Notes under the pieces: model-generated
Told to the model about the DNA's origin: nothing
What the model saw: only the letters and a program-made list of their open reading frames with translations
The model's database searches: none
Shown: piece by piece, positions 26,053 to 40,301 of the stretch
Numbering within the stretch: position 1 is the first letter of the stretch
How the letters are laid out: the number at the start of each line of letters is the position of its first letter
Translations under genes and position numbers: made by a program
Assembly: GCA_008694505.1 (NCBI GenBank)
Contig: VZDJ01006585.1
Span: 11,612,944 to 11,676,943, forward strand
Direction of reading: 5' to 3'
DNA from: Cyanoderma ruficeps
Lineage: Eukaryota; Chordata; Aves; Passeriformes; Timaliidae
Length of the DNA stretch: 64,000 nt

Positions 26053-26177
26053 CTTGCAAGTGGATGCTCACATGCCAGTGGGAAATGAAAATTGATTCCT
26101 GCAGATACACTGCACCAGGTGGTTCAAGTATTTTTCCTGGATATGATGGAGATGGAAAGGGAAATGGGAATCGGGGT
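26053..26177 (-). other. Candidate exon flanked by strong splice signals
   Basis: On the minus strand the segment is preceded by a pyrimidine-rich acceptor ending TCTCTATTGCAG and followed by CTTGCAAG|GTGAGTCA, a near-perfect U2 donor. The 125 bp are open in one frame for 41 codons, Pro/Phe-rich at the start and ending in HWHVSIHLQ. That would give a phase-2 start and phase-1 end. I recognise no protein family. An internal CTGCAG could serve as an alternative acceptor. No partner exon was found in the window, so if real it belongs to a gene with long introns or a non-coding transcript. It may also be chance, since strong sites arise in 64 kb. Confidence 0.25.
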
Positions 26178-28440
26178 CTGCAATAGAGAAGGATCTGCAC
26201 TGGAGAGATAGGAACAGCATCACTTAAGGCAGAATGTCTATTTTTGCTGTTACAGTTCCCAACTAGAATCACAGAACTCAATCAGATCCAAGGGTAAACA
26301 CAAGTTGTTTCTGTACATGTTAAGTAGGGCACACAGATCTTGTATAGTAATGAGTAATCTATTATTTCTGTGCCTCCCTCAGAAAGTCTGTCCCTTAACT
26401 ATGCTGCAGAGCCACCCTGAGTTGTTATTGATACCACAGACCCATAAATCAAATTACAAAAAGATCAAAACACAGATTGGAAAAGCACTTTGGGCATTTA
26501 CAAATCCAAAAACTTAATGATCACATATGTGCATCTACAGGCCTGAGATAAGGACCCACATTTCTTAGGCCTTCTCAGGTAAAAAATAAAGTATTTCCAA
26601 ATTAGACATCTTTTAAATTGGAGGCACTGCAAAAGCATGCATTGCCAAATCCCATTCCATCTCTGTGTATTGCTATTTATTACAACATTCCTATAACTTC
26701 TCTAGAAAGAAGAGAACTGGCCTCCTAATCCAAATATGTCTAAAAAATGTTCAAAAGCTTATGTCAAGATGAGTTTGTCTTAGAATTTTCTGTCTCTGCT
26801 GGTTATTAAACCTGACTATAAAAATGTTAGGACATTTTTCCTAGAGCAGAAGTTAGAAGACAACACACTCAAGTGACAACGTCAAGTTGTGTGAGATAAA
26901 GACAATGAATATAAACACAATAGAGATTTCCAGTGAGTGAGAACAGACACTCAGAAGTGGTTCAATGAGGGATCTAAAACACGCCCCTCCCGTTATGGAC
27001 AAAAAATAGATTCCCATCCTCAACTGAGTGAGGAAGAGTAAACACCTGGATAGTATATGACAGCTACTCAAGCTCAATCCTGTCTCTGTCATCAAATTAG
27101 TATGATAATGTATGCAACTCTTCAAGCAGTAAATATGTGATTCAATGACTACAACAACAACTTATGAAATCACATAAGAAAATGAATGCAAGAAAGGCTA
27201 ATTTCTCTTTTTTCAATTTTTTTAATACCTTCCACCATCCTTTAGCACGTACAGAGCCACAATGTTGGTCAAAATATGAAAGTTGAATGTGAATTCATGT
27301 GATTAAGAAGATTAATTTCTCCTTCTTACCCTAAATATGAACATATTTCAAGCCTCACTAACAGTTATTAAAAAATAATAATTCCAAGAGTATAGATTCA
27401 CTGCCCAGAGTTACTACATCTGTTATGTGAGTGCCTTAAGCTTTGCTATGCAGTTGCAGAGCCAGATTGAGCATGCCCAGCAATATGTTCAGCCAAGTGA
27501 TGTATTTCAGCTGCTTCTTGTCCTTATATATGTAAGTGTTTTGACAATCCTCTAATATGAAGGACATTGCTGTCAGGAGCAATCTTTTTGAAGCTATAAT
27601 GCACAGTCTTTCAGAAAACCATGCAGAAGGGCTAGGAAATTTACAATATTTTGGAAACATTGTCTTATCAAATCTTTACCTGTGTTTACCATCTGAGCAG
27701 TAAATCCTTTCTTTCTAGCAATTCCCATTTACTACCTAAATGTGCAAAGGGAATGTATTGGTTTATAGACAGTCATTTTCTTTATTAGAAAACATTACTG
27801 ACAGGCCTTTGGGAACATTAATATCTGGTGGTTATTTTCTGCTTTTTAATACTAAAATAAAGACTTCAGTTTTATATGTGCAATAATATTGTTGTTACTG
27901 TAAAAGCAGATTTGTGTTACTCAGACCTTACACTGTTTTCACAGTAGGTCTGGTTATGTGAATTCTAATTATCGTCAGCAGAAAAAAAAGTGGAAAACTC
28001 TTAGAGTCATGAATTTCTAATGTATAATAGTTTATTCTCTGTAAATAACTTACAGAGATTATACAGAAAATAGTGTTTCCCCTTCCAGAAAGAAAATAAT
28101 TATTTTCAGGGAATTTACTGCAATAAATATTTGTGTGAAAGATCTTAGTAGTTAACACCAAATTAATCTTTCAGTTGGGAAAAAAAAAACCAAAAAACAA
28201 AACAGATGAATCCCTCAGAAAGCAGCTAACAGCTAAAGATGGAAAAAAGATATTTTAGATAAAGATTCATAAGAACATGCAGTTCATCTCCAGAAGCAGT
28301 TGGAGTTAAGACTCTACCCCAGCAATAGCTCAGTCACATATTTGATTTTTTGCTCTGCAAGGAATTGAGGTGACTACTTGCAGCTTTTGGACCAAAGCAT
28401 GCAGTTTTGCTAAGGAAGAGGTTAACAATCCTGATTTACA

Positions 28441-28457
28441 TTTTTTTTTTTTTTTTT
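28441..28457. repeat. Poly-T tract
   Basis: T17 run with no flanking retroposon body recognised. Confidence 0.9.
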
Positions 28458-28759
28458 AGAGAAAGTGACCCTATTCCATTACCTGAAAAAATGGTCAAAA
28501 TATATTTTCTACAGCTCCCATCTATATGAATTTGATTACAATGCTATGGTTTAAGTATAGCTATTCCAAAAAGAATTTTCCTTTGTACTGAAGCTTCTCA
28601 ATCTACTAGCCATAAATTTCTAGAAATTAATTAGTTTTCATACTAGTCCTTCTCCTACAAAATCATTTAAATGAAAATTCACTATCACCTCTTACTGTAA
28701 CTGGATTGTTACATCAGGAACAGGACACCAGACGAGGAAGAAAGCTGTGAGGGTCGGGG

Positions 28760-28881
28760 ATTTTTTCTTGGTTGGTTGGGTTCTTTGTTTATTTTTGTTT
28801 TGTTGGTTTTGTTGTTCTTGGTTTTTATTGTTATTATTTTGTGGGGTTTTGTTTGTTTGTTTTTAAATGTTGGTTTGTTTG
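28760..28881. repeat. T/G-rich low-complexity tract
   Basis: About 120 bp of T runs spaced by G, GG and GTTT units, such as TTGGTTGGTTGGG and GTTTGTTTGTTT. It is the complement-type of the A/C-rich tracts nearby. Confidence 0.9.
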
Positions 28882-30757
28882 ATTCTAAATCACAGTAAAT
28901 TAAATACCTTATTATTTTAAAAGGAATTTGGGCAGTGCAAGATGCATTTTGGAAACAAAAATACAGTAGATTACTAACATTCTAATTGCACATTACTAAA
29001 CTTTCCTAAGGAAGACTAAAGTAAGATTTCTACTTTCATATGTCAGAACCACAATATATTTGCTATTAAATATATAGTACTTCCTCAGCTTCTGAGTTAC
29101 ACAGACAATTAAAATATTTCTATCTTCCAATATATGTTTTGAAATGTACTTTAAGTAGGTAATTAAACAAGTTACAAAGTGAGAAAAGAAGTTTTAAAAG
29201 TTATTGTGCTTAAAGAAGAGATAAAATTGTCAAGAAGAAATTCAAGAATACATTGAAAGCGTAAGCACCTCATCATAGTAGTGCATTCATGGTATTTAGA
29301 TAGCAACAGACATAACTCCTATTTTCTACCTTGCTGGAGTTTCTGCTACCAGTTACAGCAGAAAACTATTCAAGCCTTCATGACTTTTGTCTTCAAGATA
29401 CTGTATCTGTGTCATATTATGAATAAGAGCAAGCTAACAAATGCACATTCCCAGGTTTTTACACATTGAGAGCTGCTTACAGACTTACAGAAAAACTGTA
29501 AAAGAGAGAAAATATGATGATTAAGACATTCATAACATGCTCTATCAGTTCTGTTTCTTGTGGCTTCTCTATGTTCTGTCTCAAATAAAGTTTTGCTCTT
29601 CTGCTTTCTCGGTCTTCTTCAAAACCTCCCTGAAACACCATGGAACAAACTGAGACAACCATGATTGGAGAGAAAATAATTTTCAGTACATCCAGGAACC
29701 CTCCAAACCACATGCTATGCTTACACAAGTGTGAAATAGCACAATGAGTGGGTTTTGTAAGAAGTGGTGGATTCCAGTAACATCAACCAAGCACACACAT
29801 CAGTTTTCCTCATATTCAATTTCACAGTGGAATATCCATCTCTAAAAACTGAAGAAATTAAAAAAAAAATCTGAATACTATTCTCTTCAGATAAAAATAA
29901 TATCCTTAAGAGTGATTACATTATAATGACGAAGCAATGAAGTACTGTACCAGTTTAATCTGAAATAAACTCAATTTTGATTATTTGGTGAGGAGATGAG
30001 AGCCTGCATCCTCCTTTCACTTAAGGAAACTGAACAATTTAGGACATTTGTCATAATCCTGTGCCTTCATAAATCTCATATTAGATTCATCATCTAATAA
30101 TTACAGTTAATTACATGTTTGAATGCTGTTGGTCTAAGACTTACAGCATAGCATCTTAGAGTCCTACATTTAAGGCAGGAGAGTTTTGCTCCACTGTTCA
30201 GTGCTGTAGATCTCATTGTTCATAAAAAACATTAAACAGTGGAAATTACTGATGTTTAACCACTTACGTTTCCACTCTGTAAGAGAAAACAGAAGTTGAC
30301 ATGAGCTTGCAAGCAAAGCACTCTCCTACTTTTGTCAAATCAAATAAAAATTAATTTTAAAGACAGTTTGGTGTTCCACTTTCAAAATGAAATGTAGCTG
30401 TCTTTTGTAGCACTTCTAGAATAAAAGAGAAGCAGATTCTGCTCGACATTCATCCTGACTATCTTAGAATTTGAAACTCCAGGTAGGTGTATCTTCATTT
30501 AATACAAAATATAAATCTGTTTCATTTTATATAAAATGTAAGTCAGATCTAGAAGGGGGAATAAACATGTCAAACCAGAATTTAGTAAGGAATGGACTAG
30601 GTACACTATCCTGCTTTTTAAAGAAAGTTTCTCTTTGCCAAGATACAGGCAAAACACTCGCAAGGGTTGTAAACAATATATATGTTTCCTTTTGCACTTC
30701 CACAGTAGAGAATTTAATTTATCCTCTGAGAAATAAGGTCAGGTATACTTAAATAAA

Positions 30758-30866
30758 ATACAGCAACAACAAAAAAAATGAAAAAATAAACCAACCCACA
30801 AACAACAACAAAAACAAACAAACAAACACACTACCAAAAAACCAAAAACCCACCAAAAAACCCCAG
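30758..30866. repeat. A/C-rich low-complexity tract
   Basis: Made of ACAA, CAAA and AAAACC units ending in AAAAAACCCC, with almost no G or T. It stands out from the surrounding sequence by strand asymmetry. Confidence 0.9.
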
Positions 30867-33814
30867 GTGCTTGAACTATTCAGCACTTTACAGTTGCTGA
30901 ACTATTGGTCTTGAAAATGTACAGATTTCCTTCTAACCAGCAGTTGAGATTATTTATCAATAATAAAAATCATAGCAAAAAGGGAAAATGTAAATTGAAA
31001 TAGAGGAACAGATCAAGAATCAGAGACAGAAGACTGCTTGCAAAAAGCATTCTAGGTTAACCTTCTTCTTGTCTAGACATTTTTAACCCTTAGCTAGCGT
31101 AGATTATGTTACACTGCTGCAGATGGTTCATTTATGCAGACCATGTGAAAAAATCATAATTAGGCAATTTTCCCCGATGGGCTGCTGAACCCTGTACGCT
31201 TTCAGAATCCAGGTGTTTAATTTAACTCCTTGGGCAGAAATTCTGTCAACAGGTTCAGATCTACGACATGAGAGAATGGCCAGGGATGGTCTTTGCACAG
31301 TAAAACTCTTACATGTCTGCACAAGGTGGCATTTATGGGAGGCTTGAGTGACAGATAGTAGATATTGCAATTTTGCAGATTCAGTAATAGCTGGTGCTGC
31401 TTTGGTAGGTGGGTGGCTGCATTTCAAATTTAAGTTTAATCTAAACACTGTTTGCTATACATGCTTTCTAGATATGCAGAGACAGAGGAAAATCTTTTTT
31501 ATTATTATTTTTTTTCTTTATGTGCAACATATTTTTCCTACTATGAGGTAGCTGAAAAGTTTACATAGTAACACCTGTTCCCCATTAAAAAAGTGAGATT
31601 TTTTTCAGATTAACTAATTAAGAACCATTTGAGCAGAACCTCTTCACAAGAGATGTAAAGTACAAGTGAAACAATGTTTTTGCTAAATTTAAAAATATTT
31701 GCAATGGTCATTACATAAAAAAGCCACTGTTGATATATATTACAGACAAAATCTGATGAAAAATCATCTTGAATACCTAAAATGATAAAGTTATGAATAT
31801 ACTGATATTTTTAAGATTTAGGAATAAATCTTAACTGACATCTTAATGAAAAGTTCTTATGCTGTGCAGTATACCTGCTTGTTCAAAAGGAACTCAGTAT
31901 ATGAGGATAAGAAAAGCAATAAAGAAGGTTAAGAGATTAAAGCCCACCACTTTACAGGTCTGGAATATTTATCTACTTATTCTATTTTTAATTCATCTGA
32001 CCATCTTCCCTCTGTCTGGCCCATTTGGTGTATGCTTTTTGTCTGACCTTGCTGTCTGGAGATCATCTCAAAATGACAACAGAAAACACAGCATGATACG
32101 CAGTATCGTGTTTACCACACTTAGAAGAAAACAAAATAAATAAAGAGTGAAGTCACATCAGTCAAAATATCACTTTTAAAGAAGGAAAGAATAGAACAGT
32201 GACATTTTATATGTCTCATTAGAGAACTCCATAAATAAAAAAATATATGCCACATCAACACACGACTATTTAACTTTCTTATAAATGAACTGCATGCCTA
32301 AGGATAAGATTCTCTGCTAGCAACATGTACAGACCATTACACCTCTACAAAGCCAAAGAAGATGATTTTTTTTAAAAAATTCAGTATATCCACAATACAG
32401 TTATACTAATACTAATACAGTTTATTATGGAGATGTTAGTAACCGCTTGTAATAGTTTCACTGATATTAATTTATAATCTGCTTCCATCTATTGGCAAAA
32501 AAAACCCCACAAAAACTTTTCAGCATTGGAATTATATGAAAGTGCATTTTTTTTAATCAATATAAAGTTAAAAAGTCATTCTTGGAAAAAAATTACCACC
32601 TTTGCCTGTTTTACTGCTGTCTCTAGTTGCTATTTGCTTTACTTAGGGCTGTAAAAAACAGAATTCTGCACTACAGCAAGAAGGATGCTGTGATTACCCA
32701 TGAGTTGTACCATACTGCTTAGAAAAGAACTACATATTTCAATATGGAACCAAGAGAAATTCACCATTTGTTTAGAAATTGCTGACGGCTTGAGTAAGGA
32801 CATTGTTTGGTTTAGCTTTATTATTTCAATAGCAATTTTTGTATCTATTTATAGATTATCTCTCTTTTGAATAACTGACTTCATTTCCTCTTTTAAGTTG
32901 GTTATTCTTTTATACAGATACACTGCTTGTTTTAAATAGATATTTTTTTCATTTTCTTTTTTCCTAATAAACAAGTAAAACTCATCTTGATCATATCTCT
33001 CAGACTTTCTTAAAAAGAAAAGCAAACCAAAGGAATATATACACTCATGTATCAGTTTAACACAGTCAAACATACAACATTAGAATACAAATTGAATGTG
33101 TACACACATGGATCTTAATTGGTCTAGCAGATTCTCAAAGTGTTCCTTTACAGCTGCTGAAGGAATAAAACAAATTAGCCACAAAGCTTCATCTGAACAG
33201 CCTGAATAGGTTTTCCCTCTCTTGTCAGCCTGCTATTGTAAATCATTCTCTTTTTTAAGGTCTAATCTTCCCAGCCAGAGAGCTTGGAGAGATTATCAAA
33301 CATGGCACAGGTGATTTCTAAAACATCCCTGTAGCTACTGACAACCATCTCCCATCTGAGAACTATTCACTATCCAAATCTTCAGTTTCCTCAGGTTGAT
33401 TTTCATAATCCACCCTCATGTCCCTATTTAAACTTGCCATCTCACTGTCTGCCACTAAAAAGCTGTACAGTTTACTGTATAGGCAGTATGACTGGGGCAC
33501 AGGTAACTGAAAATATGAAGCCACACACTCCTCTCATACAAAGGAAGAAAATTTCACTAATCAGCTCAAAATCTGACTCCAACTTTCACTGGAGTTTTAC
33601 CACTATTCCAGAGGGCAAGTTGATCCATGAAACATCTCCTTAAATATTGCATTGTACCCCTTTAAGCAGTGTACTTTGTAGCAACCTTTTTTTTCTTTTT
33701 CATTTTTTTTTCTCTCCATGCCAAAATTCACAACGGGTTATTCTGTCATGTGTAGCTTTACAAAGTCACTAAAAAACTTGTTTACAAAATATGTATGACT
33801 GGGCACTGATGACT

Positions 33815-33960
33815 GTGGTGGGGATGACCCCGGCTGTACACCAGGTACCTATCTAAACTCTACCACTCTGCCTCTCAGCAGGATGAAGGGAGAAAATAAG
33901 AAACTCAGTCTTAGCCAAGTCCAATGCAATGACTCTTGAGGAAAATGAGAATGTCTTGTT
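33815..33960. mobile_element. Possible old dispersed repeat fragment
   Basis: The run GATGACCCCGGCTGTACACC, followed by CTCTGCCTCTCAGCAGGATG and AGGGAGAAAATAAG, resembles a segment I associate with a common bird interspersed repeat (LINE or ERV internal part). It is diverged, and neither boundary nor orientation is clear. Confidence is low. Confidence 0.25.
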
Positions 33961-34796
33961 ATGCTGCTTAAGAGAGCTAATAAAACTAAGCCTGCCCATT
34001 TATGCAAGTAACATGCTATATACAAAACAAGATTTAAAAATAAAAGGAAGGAGGGGGAAAAAAAATCAGCAAACTACCCAAGCACAATTTGGCTAAAAGA
34101 AAATTATTCTCCAGCACAGTCAGAGATCACAGACATGAAAGCAGTTTTATTCTGATCGATACTGATATGGTTCACAGCATCACAGCAGAAAGCAGTCAAC
34201 CAGAGTCCACTGTCGGCCAAAGAAATCTGACCTCCAGGGCTATCCTATCATGTTTGAAACCCAGACAGAACCAAAATATTATTCACTCACAGATTAATCA
34301 TTGTCATTCTCAAATCTGCCTTCTAAGGAAAGGGGAGAATGAATTAGCAAGACGATCAACTTCAAAGGGTTCTTTACACAAGGCACATGTAAATAGCAGT
34401 GCTTTGATCAACAGTGCTCATCACCTGCCTTACTTCCAATACAGATCTACTATTTGTCAATACAATAAATCTATGATCAATTAGAGAAAAGGCGTCTTCT
34501 CTACATACACTGGTCATGGGGTTGAAATACACCTGGGTAAGGTTTGCATTATCTATTTTGCATTATTTAAAGAGTGCACTATGAGTTTAGGTTGAAACAC
34601 ATTTTGTCTTTAACAAGATCTTATACTGAAGGAGCTTCATGGGAATTAGCCTTGTATTTTTTTAAAACATGCTAATGACACTGTTACCAAAGAGTTAAAA
34701 CTTCATATCAGGCTATTTCCCACATATCTGGAGTCATCTCTTCACCATTTATAGCAAAAGATCACTACAGATTGACAATATGTTATAATCCGAAAT

Positions 34797-34885
34797 AAAA
34801 ACCCCAAACTAAACCAAAAACAACAAAACCCCCAAACAATCAAACAAACAACTACAAAACAAAAACTCAACCAAACAAACCCTCT
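34797..34885. repeat. A/C-rich low-complexity tract
   Basis: AAAACCCC, AACAAAACC and (AAAC)n units over about 90 bp, with almost no G or T. Confidence 0.9.
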
Positions 34886-37800
34886 AGCAAAAGAAAAAAA
34901 AAGTATGTGGGACTAATGAAAACTATTTTTTTCTCTAGATTCGGCTAATTCTATAGGATTCCACCTCTCTGGGCCTGTTTCCAGCCATTTTACTGGAGTC
35001 TGACTTGACTTAATGATTCTAGCTGATAAGAGAATGCAAATAGTTAACTCCTACTTCATTATGCAAGGTGGTGTTCAGTGAAGGGAATGCAGGAAGGAGC
35101 TGCCTCTTCTGTTAGGCCACATTTTCAGACACATGGCATATAGAAAAAAGGCTCTTGAGCTCTGCAAGCAGTGGAAAGTTCAGGTTTACTGCTCAACAAA
35201 AGATAGCACAGTCTATCTAACTCTTATTGCTACCAGGAATGGCACACACCCGGGAGGAGGCAACAAACCAGATGAGCGACTGATGTTAATTCAGGCAGGA
35301 CTATCTCAGCAATTATGCCATATCCTCCTACTCCACTTTCAAGATGAAGTCTCAAGCCATCCCTGAGGTAGACTGTACAGACAGAGGAAGGTTGTTTCAT
35401 ACTCCCATGAGAAATATCTTCTTCAAGGAAAAAGAGGGTTTCTCAAGGGAATTTGTGAGTGTAGTAACACTCTGTCCAGTATGAGTACCCTGTATCCACC
35501 AGGAAAGCCTGACTTCCTACTGTCTTGAACACTGTGTAATGATCTGTACCTGGAAAAATAAGCATAAAATGATGTTTTCTTCTAGTTCAGTAGCATTTTT
35601 ACACTTACATTACACCACAGTAAACAATTACACACTTTGCAAGACAGTGAAAGGTGTGAAAGGCATTATTTTTTACCTCTCCTGCACTGTTTCTCAGCAG
35701 AACACAACTATAAAAATGATGCCAACTGCCTGCAGTAAGAGTCACTTTTCTCCATCCAAGAATTTCAAAGCATTTTTCAAACAACCAATTCTCTCTACGT
35801 TCACTCAAAACAAAAAACAAAAAAAAACCAAACCCACCGTATATCAGGATATAGTCAAGCAAACCAAGCCACAAAAAATGTTACCTGAGGTCAATGATAA
35901 GCCAACTGAAAAAACTTCAATGTCTCCCACAAAACTTATTCCCAATCCCCTGCCCAAACCCTTATGTCACACCCACACTTTGCACTGGCATTATCCATAC
36001 AGGCCCTAATTTATTTTTCTATGTATTGCGGTTGCTCCATCTCTCCTTTTCCTTTCCTGCAGGCCAGAGAAAGGACTCACTAATCCTCCTCTCATACAAA
36101 TGCCCGTTTTTTCTGACATGCTGATGTTCATGTAGATGTGGGTTTGTACTTCTTCCCTTTTTCTCACAGTGGGTGAAGCTTAAGTTATCTTTATGTTGAA
36201 TGATAGGATAAACACAAAAGCAGAAAGAAATAAACAAGATAAAAAAGAACAAGATAAGCAACAGCAAGAAGCTGCACAAATCTGCTCATCTGATGATGCT
36301 GGGCTGTGACAAATCAGGCTTCTAAAGGTTCTGTTTTAAGCTAGCAAAAAGACAACGCAACTTTTAAAGGTCATCCCTATTTTCAAAACTCTGCATTAAA
36401 ACAAGATGTTGCTTTTAATTGTATTTTACTGGTGAATAACTGTTCTTCTTCCCTTTTTCAAGTGCTGACAGGAGTCACAGGCTTGTGAAACATGGTTGCC
36501 ACTCTTACGGTAGCTAAATTTCATAAAAATATGAACACCAGTTATAAAAGCAGCAGCACCTCCGTTATGAGATGGTGCCATTTATCTCTTACAGGGACCA
36601 ATCGAACCATGTTTTATCTAGGAAACGAGTCAAAATCTCCAGTCCTTTTTAGAAAAAATGTCATGCTCAACTTTCAGACATGCTTATATTCAGCTACATG
36701 TGAATTAATAACTTAGCAATGTACAATTACTCCTGCAGTAGGTGCCTCCCCAGCAGGTACTTCTTTATAAATCACATTAATTATTAGGTTCAAGTATGGC
36801 ACTAGTTAATCATATCACACGTTATGTCTAAGCACATACTATACATGCTTACAAAGTGATTTAAAAGTGTAATTCCAATGTTGTGGGAGTAAGTGCAGAC
36901 TAAAAAAGGTTTAAGTATTTTCTATACGTCCCATGGGAACTCATCTGTGAATTTTCTCCTCTAAGAGACTTTAGCAGACAAACATTTTTCTTTTCTCAAT
37001 GCCATTTATTGCAGTAAACTAGTGCTTGCTTATCATAACTGTTCCATGTACATCATTAAGATGTGATGAAATATGTCCTTAAGTCTCTTCCTCACGTCCT
37101 CTTCCACTAACCTGTCAGCATCAGGAAATTCAAAGTATAACAATTACAACACTTAGCATCAAAACCATTTTGCCATGAGCCTACTATTTCCTTCAGAAAC
37201 AATGAACATTACTAAGTTGACACTTTGTGAGAGAGAAAGCTGAACTGTATCTCAGGATAGCACAATAAAAGTACCATGGTGAGATGTGTGTGCAATCAGC
37301 CATACAGGGACTTAAACCAGAAGTGGTCTTATTATGCAAACAGTAGTCTCTGGTATGCAAATAAACCCAAACAAAGCAAAACACGGGACTCTTGAATAAT
37401 ACCAGCTGCTGTTGACAGTCAAGAAATGATTTCTTACAATCACTTAAAAATAAACAAGATACACACACCCATTCTAAACATGATTGCTTTATATACACCT
37501 AAAGTGATCGCAGATCTGACAGGAATGCTTTCAAAATCCCAAAGTTTACAAAAACTTGTGGCCCTCTAATAGCACACATTCTAGTTAATCTGTCTTTCCA
37601 CTGGGCTGTCACTACCAACAACACAGCTATACAGGGTTTCAGGCTTTCATTAGGGTTGAAGAATTTAATTGCCTAAACCAGTTTACAAAAGCAGAGTAAC
37701 CTAATATACATAGGAGTAAACCTGAAGCAGAGGAGAGACCCAAAGGACAGAGAACGGATGGAAAGTGCAGGTCTGAAGCATTATTAGCAGCCTTCATCTA

Positions 37801-39596
37801 CCTGTCCCCCTCAACCCCTACTAAAATAAAGAGGAGAGGAATACTTATAGTTTTGAGAACAGCCAGGAGCCAGTACCAAAGAAGAGACTCTAAGTCCCCT
37901 TTTGTTTTAGAGTTCTTGCAGCAGCAATACTGAATCTGCATTACAATGCTTTGCCTCTGGGCAGCAGCAATACCATAGTACACTACCTTAACTATAAATG
38001 TTTAATCACTGCCTATGATCTCAGCACGGTCCACCAGTTTCATTTTGTGAGCATGGGCCAAGCTGTGCAGAAATATCCTAAATCAAGGTTTAACAGCATC
38101 AGTTAGAAATTATTCTGGCTGTGAATCCTCTTATCTTCTCTTATTCATACTACCAAGCTCTGATGAAGGCAGGCTGCTTTTCCAGCACAACTGTTTTACC
38201 TAAAGATGCACCCCACAATGCAGAGCACGTAGACAAGCAAATTAAGTCCCAGTCACATTAGTGTTATCTAGACTTCAGTGATATCCACACTCCTACAAGC
38301 TACAAAGCCAGCTGTCTGTTTTCTCTCAAGCTTAAAAGTCATAGCAGGACCCAGAAAAAGTGAGAAAATGAGACTGATCAATTTCATTTCAGTAATGGTG
38401 GTTTGCATAAAAAGAGGCTTTCTGGTAAGTAAAAAAGACATTTCTTCATTCACTGGAAGAAAAGGACAAACTGGAAACAAGGCAGTATATGATGGAAGGG
38501 TCCATTATATGACATGTTAAACTAAATATTCAGACCCTTGGGGCATAAATATGTAACAAACTGACATTCAACATCCTGTAGGCTAATTATGAGCAACTGC
38601 ACTAGAAATCCTGAGTGAACTATTCACCTTCTGCATTGACAAAAATGCACTGGCATAAACTGACTTTAATAAAGGATTGATATCTCCAGCATCACGTTTT
38701 AATGAATTCTGATTTGATATTAGTAACAGCTTGCCCCATATTAGTGTACTCGTGATGGCCTCCTATCGTTTCTCTTTGAAAATAAAATTAAGTTAGGATC
38801 ATAGAACAACAGATTTTGTAAACTCTAGTGAGTAATCTAAAAGACTAGCACTGATCTATAAGAAGTCTATAGAACACAAATACAAGGATAATTTTGTGGC
38901 TTAGAAGTTAAATAATTAAGTCTGTGCCTGTGAAATGTGCACTAGGGATTAATGTGTGTCTATACTTTAGACAGTTAACTGGATTTGCAAAATATAACAA
39001 AACTTCATAGCCCCTCACCAGGTAATGCTATTTTCTTGGTATTTCAGTGGATGATTCTCCTGCCCATGTGTGCCTTTTGTGCTGTTGTTTTAGTAGTCAT
39101 TTAGTTGTTTTACCTGAGCTTGGATAACATACCTCTGAGCATGATATATATTGCATGATATTTGGAAAATTACTTCATCATGAAGCCCCATTGCTTCGCC
39201 TGAGACTACAATCTACTTTTCAGAAGTGTCGTTTTAGTTGTTCCCACAGACATGTACTACAGATCTGATCAGTAGCTTTCACACAAGAAACTGCTTCATT
39301 CTAATGAATGGTTTGTGGTTCTTAGTTATATATGTTTTTCCACTCTAGCAAAATGGAGTTGCAAGATGTTGTATTGGTAGAGGGCACAATTATGCCTTCT
39401 CCAAACCACCAAGAGAAAACCACTCAGGTACCTTCTATGTAGAAATACTGTCTTTATTTAAACATTTCCAATACATTACAGGCATTGTATTGGTTTATTC
39501 CACTATTTTTTTATCTTATATTCAACAAAACAGTTTGAAATTTACACATTGCCCTTTTTCTATTGCTTTAGTAATATCTAACTTCCCTTTAAAATT

Positions 39597-39652
39597 AAAA
39601 AACCCAAAACAAACAAACAAACAAACAAACAAACAACACCACCCACCCCCTG
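39597..39652. repeat. (CAAA)n-rich A/C tract
   Basis: A regular run of about six CAAA units at 39610-39633 is flanked by AAAACCC and CACCACCC sequence. Confidence 0.9.
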
Positions 39653-40174
39653 ATTAGGTACAGGCCTTCTTACTTCTTATTTTCAAAGATTAAAAAAAAA
39701 AGAAAAAAGAAAAGAAAAAAAAAGGCTTTTGGGGAGTGAGTAAGAATATCCTGTAGTGTTTATTTTGAAACATCATGCATCTTGTATAACCGGTCAAGAC
39801 TTTAACTTAATTCTACACTCTGCTCACCATAACAAGACAAAAAGAAGGGGCCCAGATTCCAGCTCCAAAAAAAACATGTGATGGATTTTGGAAGTCCACT
39901 CTTCTCACATCTTCTCTCCACTGAAAGCAAGGCGCGTACCTGCTTTGATATTGTTGTTGTGAAGTGCTCATTAAATTATTGCTCATAGCAGGGGGCAAGG
40001 ATACTTTTGACTAAATCTGTTAGCCAGTCTCCTGCAGTGACTTTCCTCTGGTTTCCCCAGCAGGCATCTCTTTGATGTGCTTATAAGAAATGGAATACAA
40101 CTGGGAGAAATCAGAAAGGGCAATGTTGACAACTGTCATAGCAGGTTACAGCTTGAATGGCAACAGAGCAGAAG

Positions 40175-40301
40175 GTCTCTCTCTCTCTCTTGCTCTCATA
40201 CCTCAGATCTCCTTAGCATCATTTCTGGTAGGCATCCAATCTCCATTAGCAAGACTTTCTGGAAAATTGCATTTCTCCCTAAATTCTCTCTCTCTCTCTC
40301 T
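40175..40301. repeat. Pair of (TC)n microsatellites
   Basis: (TC)8 at 40175-40190 and (TC)8-9 at 40285-40301 lie about 95 bp apart. The intervening sequence is pyrimidine-rich on the plus strand. Confidence 0.9.

Larger units (their letters stand above)
26178..33814. other. Unique non-coding AT-rich DNA
   Basis: No gene or clear transposon is seen. It includes a T17 run (28441-28457), T/G- and A/C-rich simple tracts (28760-28881, 30758-30866) and open frames up to 106 codons without motifs. Nothing resembles an RNA gene. Confidence 0.5.

Noticed and set aside
34089..34484. 131-codon open frame, plus strand
   Set aside because: No conserved motif or splice boundary, and average composition for chance frames here.
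35539..36009. Longest open frame in the window, 156 codons, plus strand
   Set aside because: It crosses an A/C-rich tract that yields Lys/Gln/Pro low complexity, has no domain, and an overlapping minus-strand frame is similarly open. Length is within chance for 64 kb.
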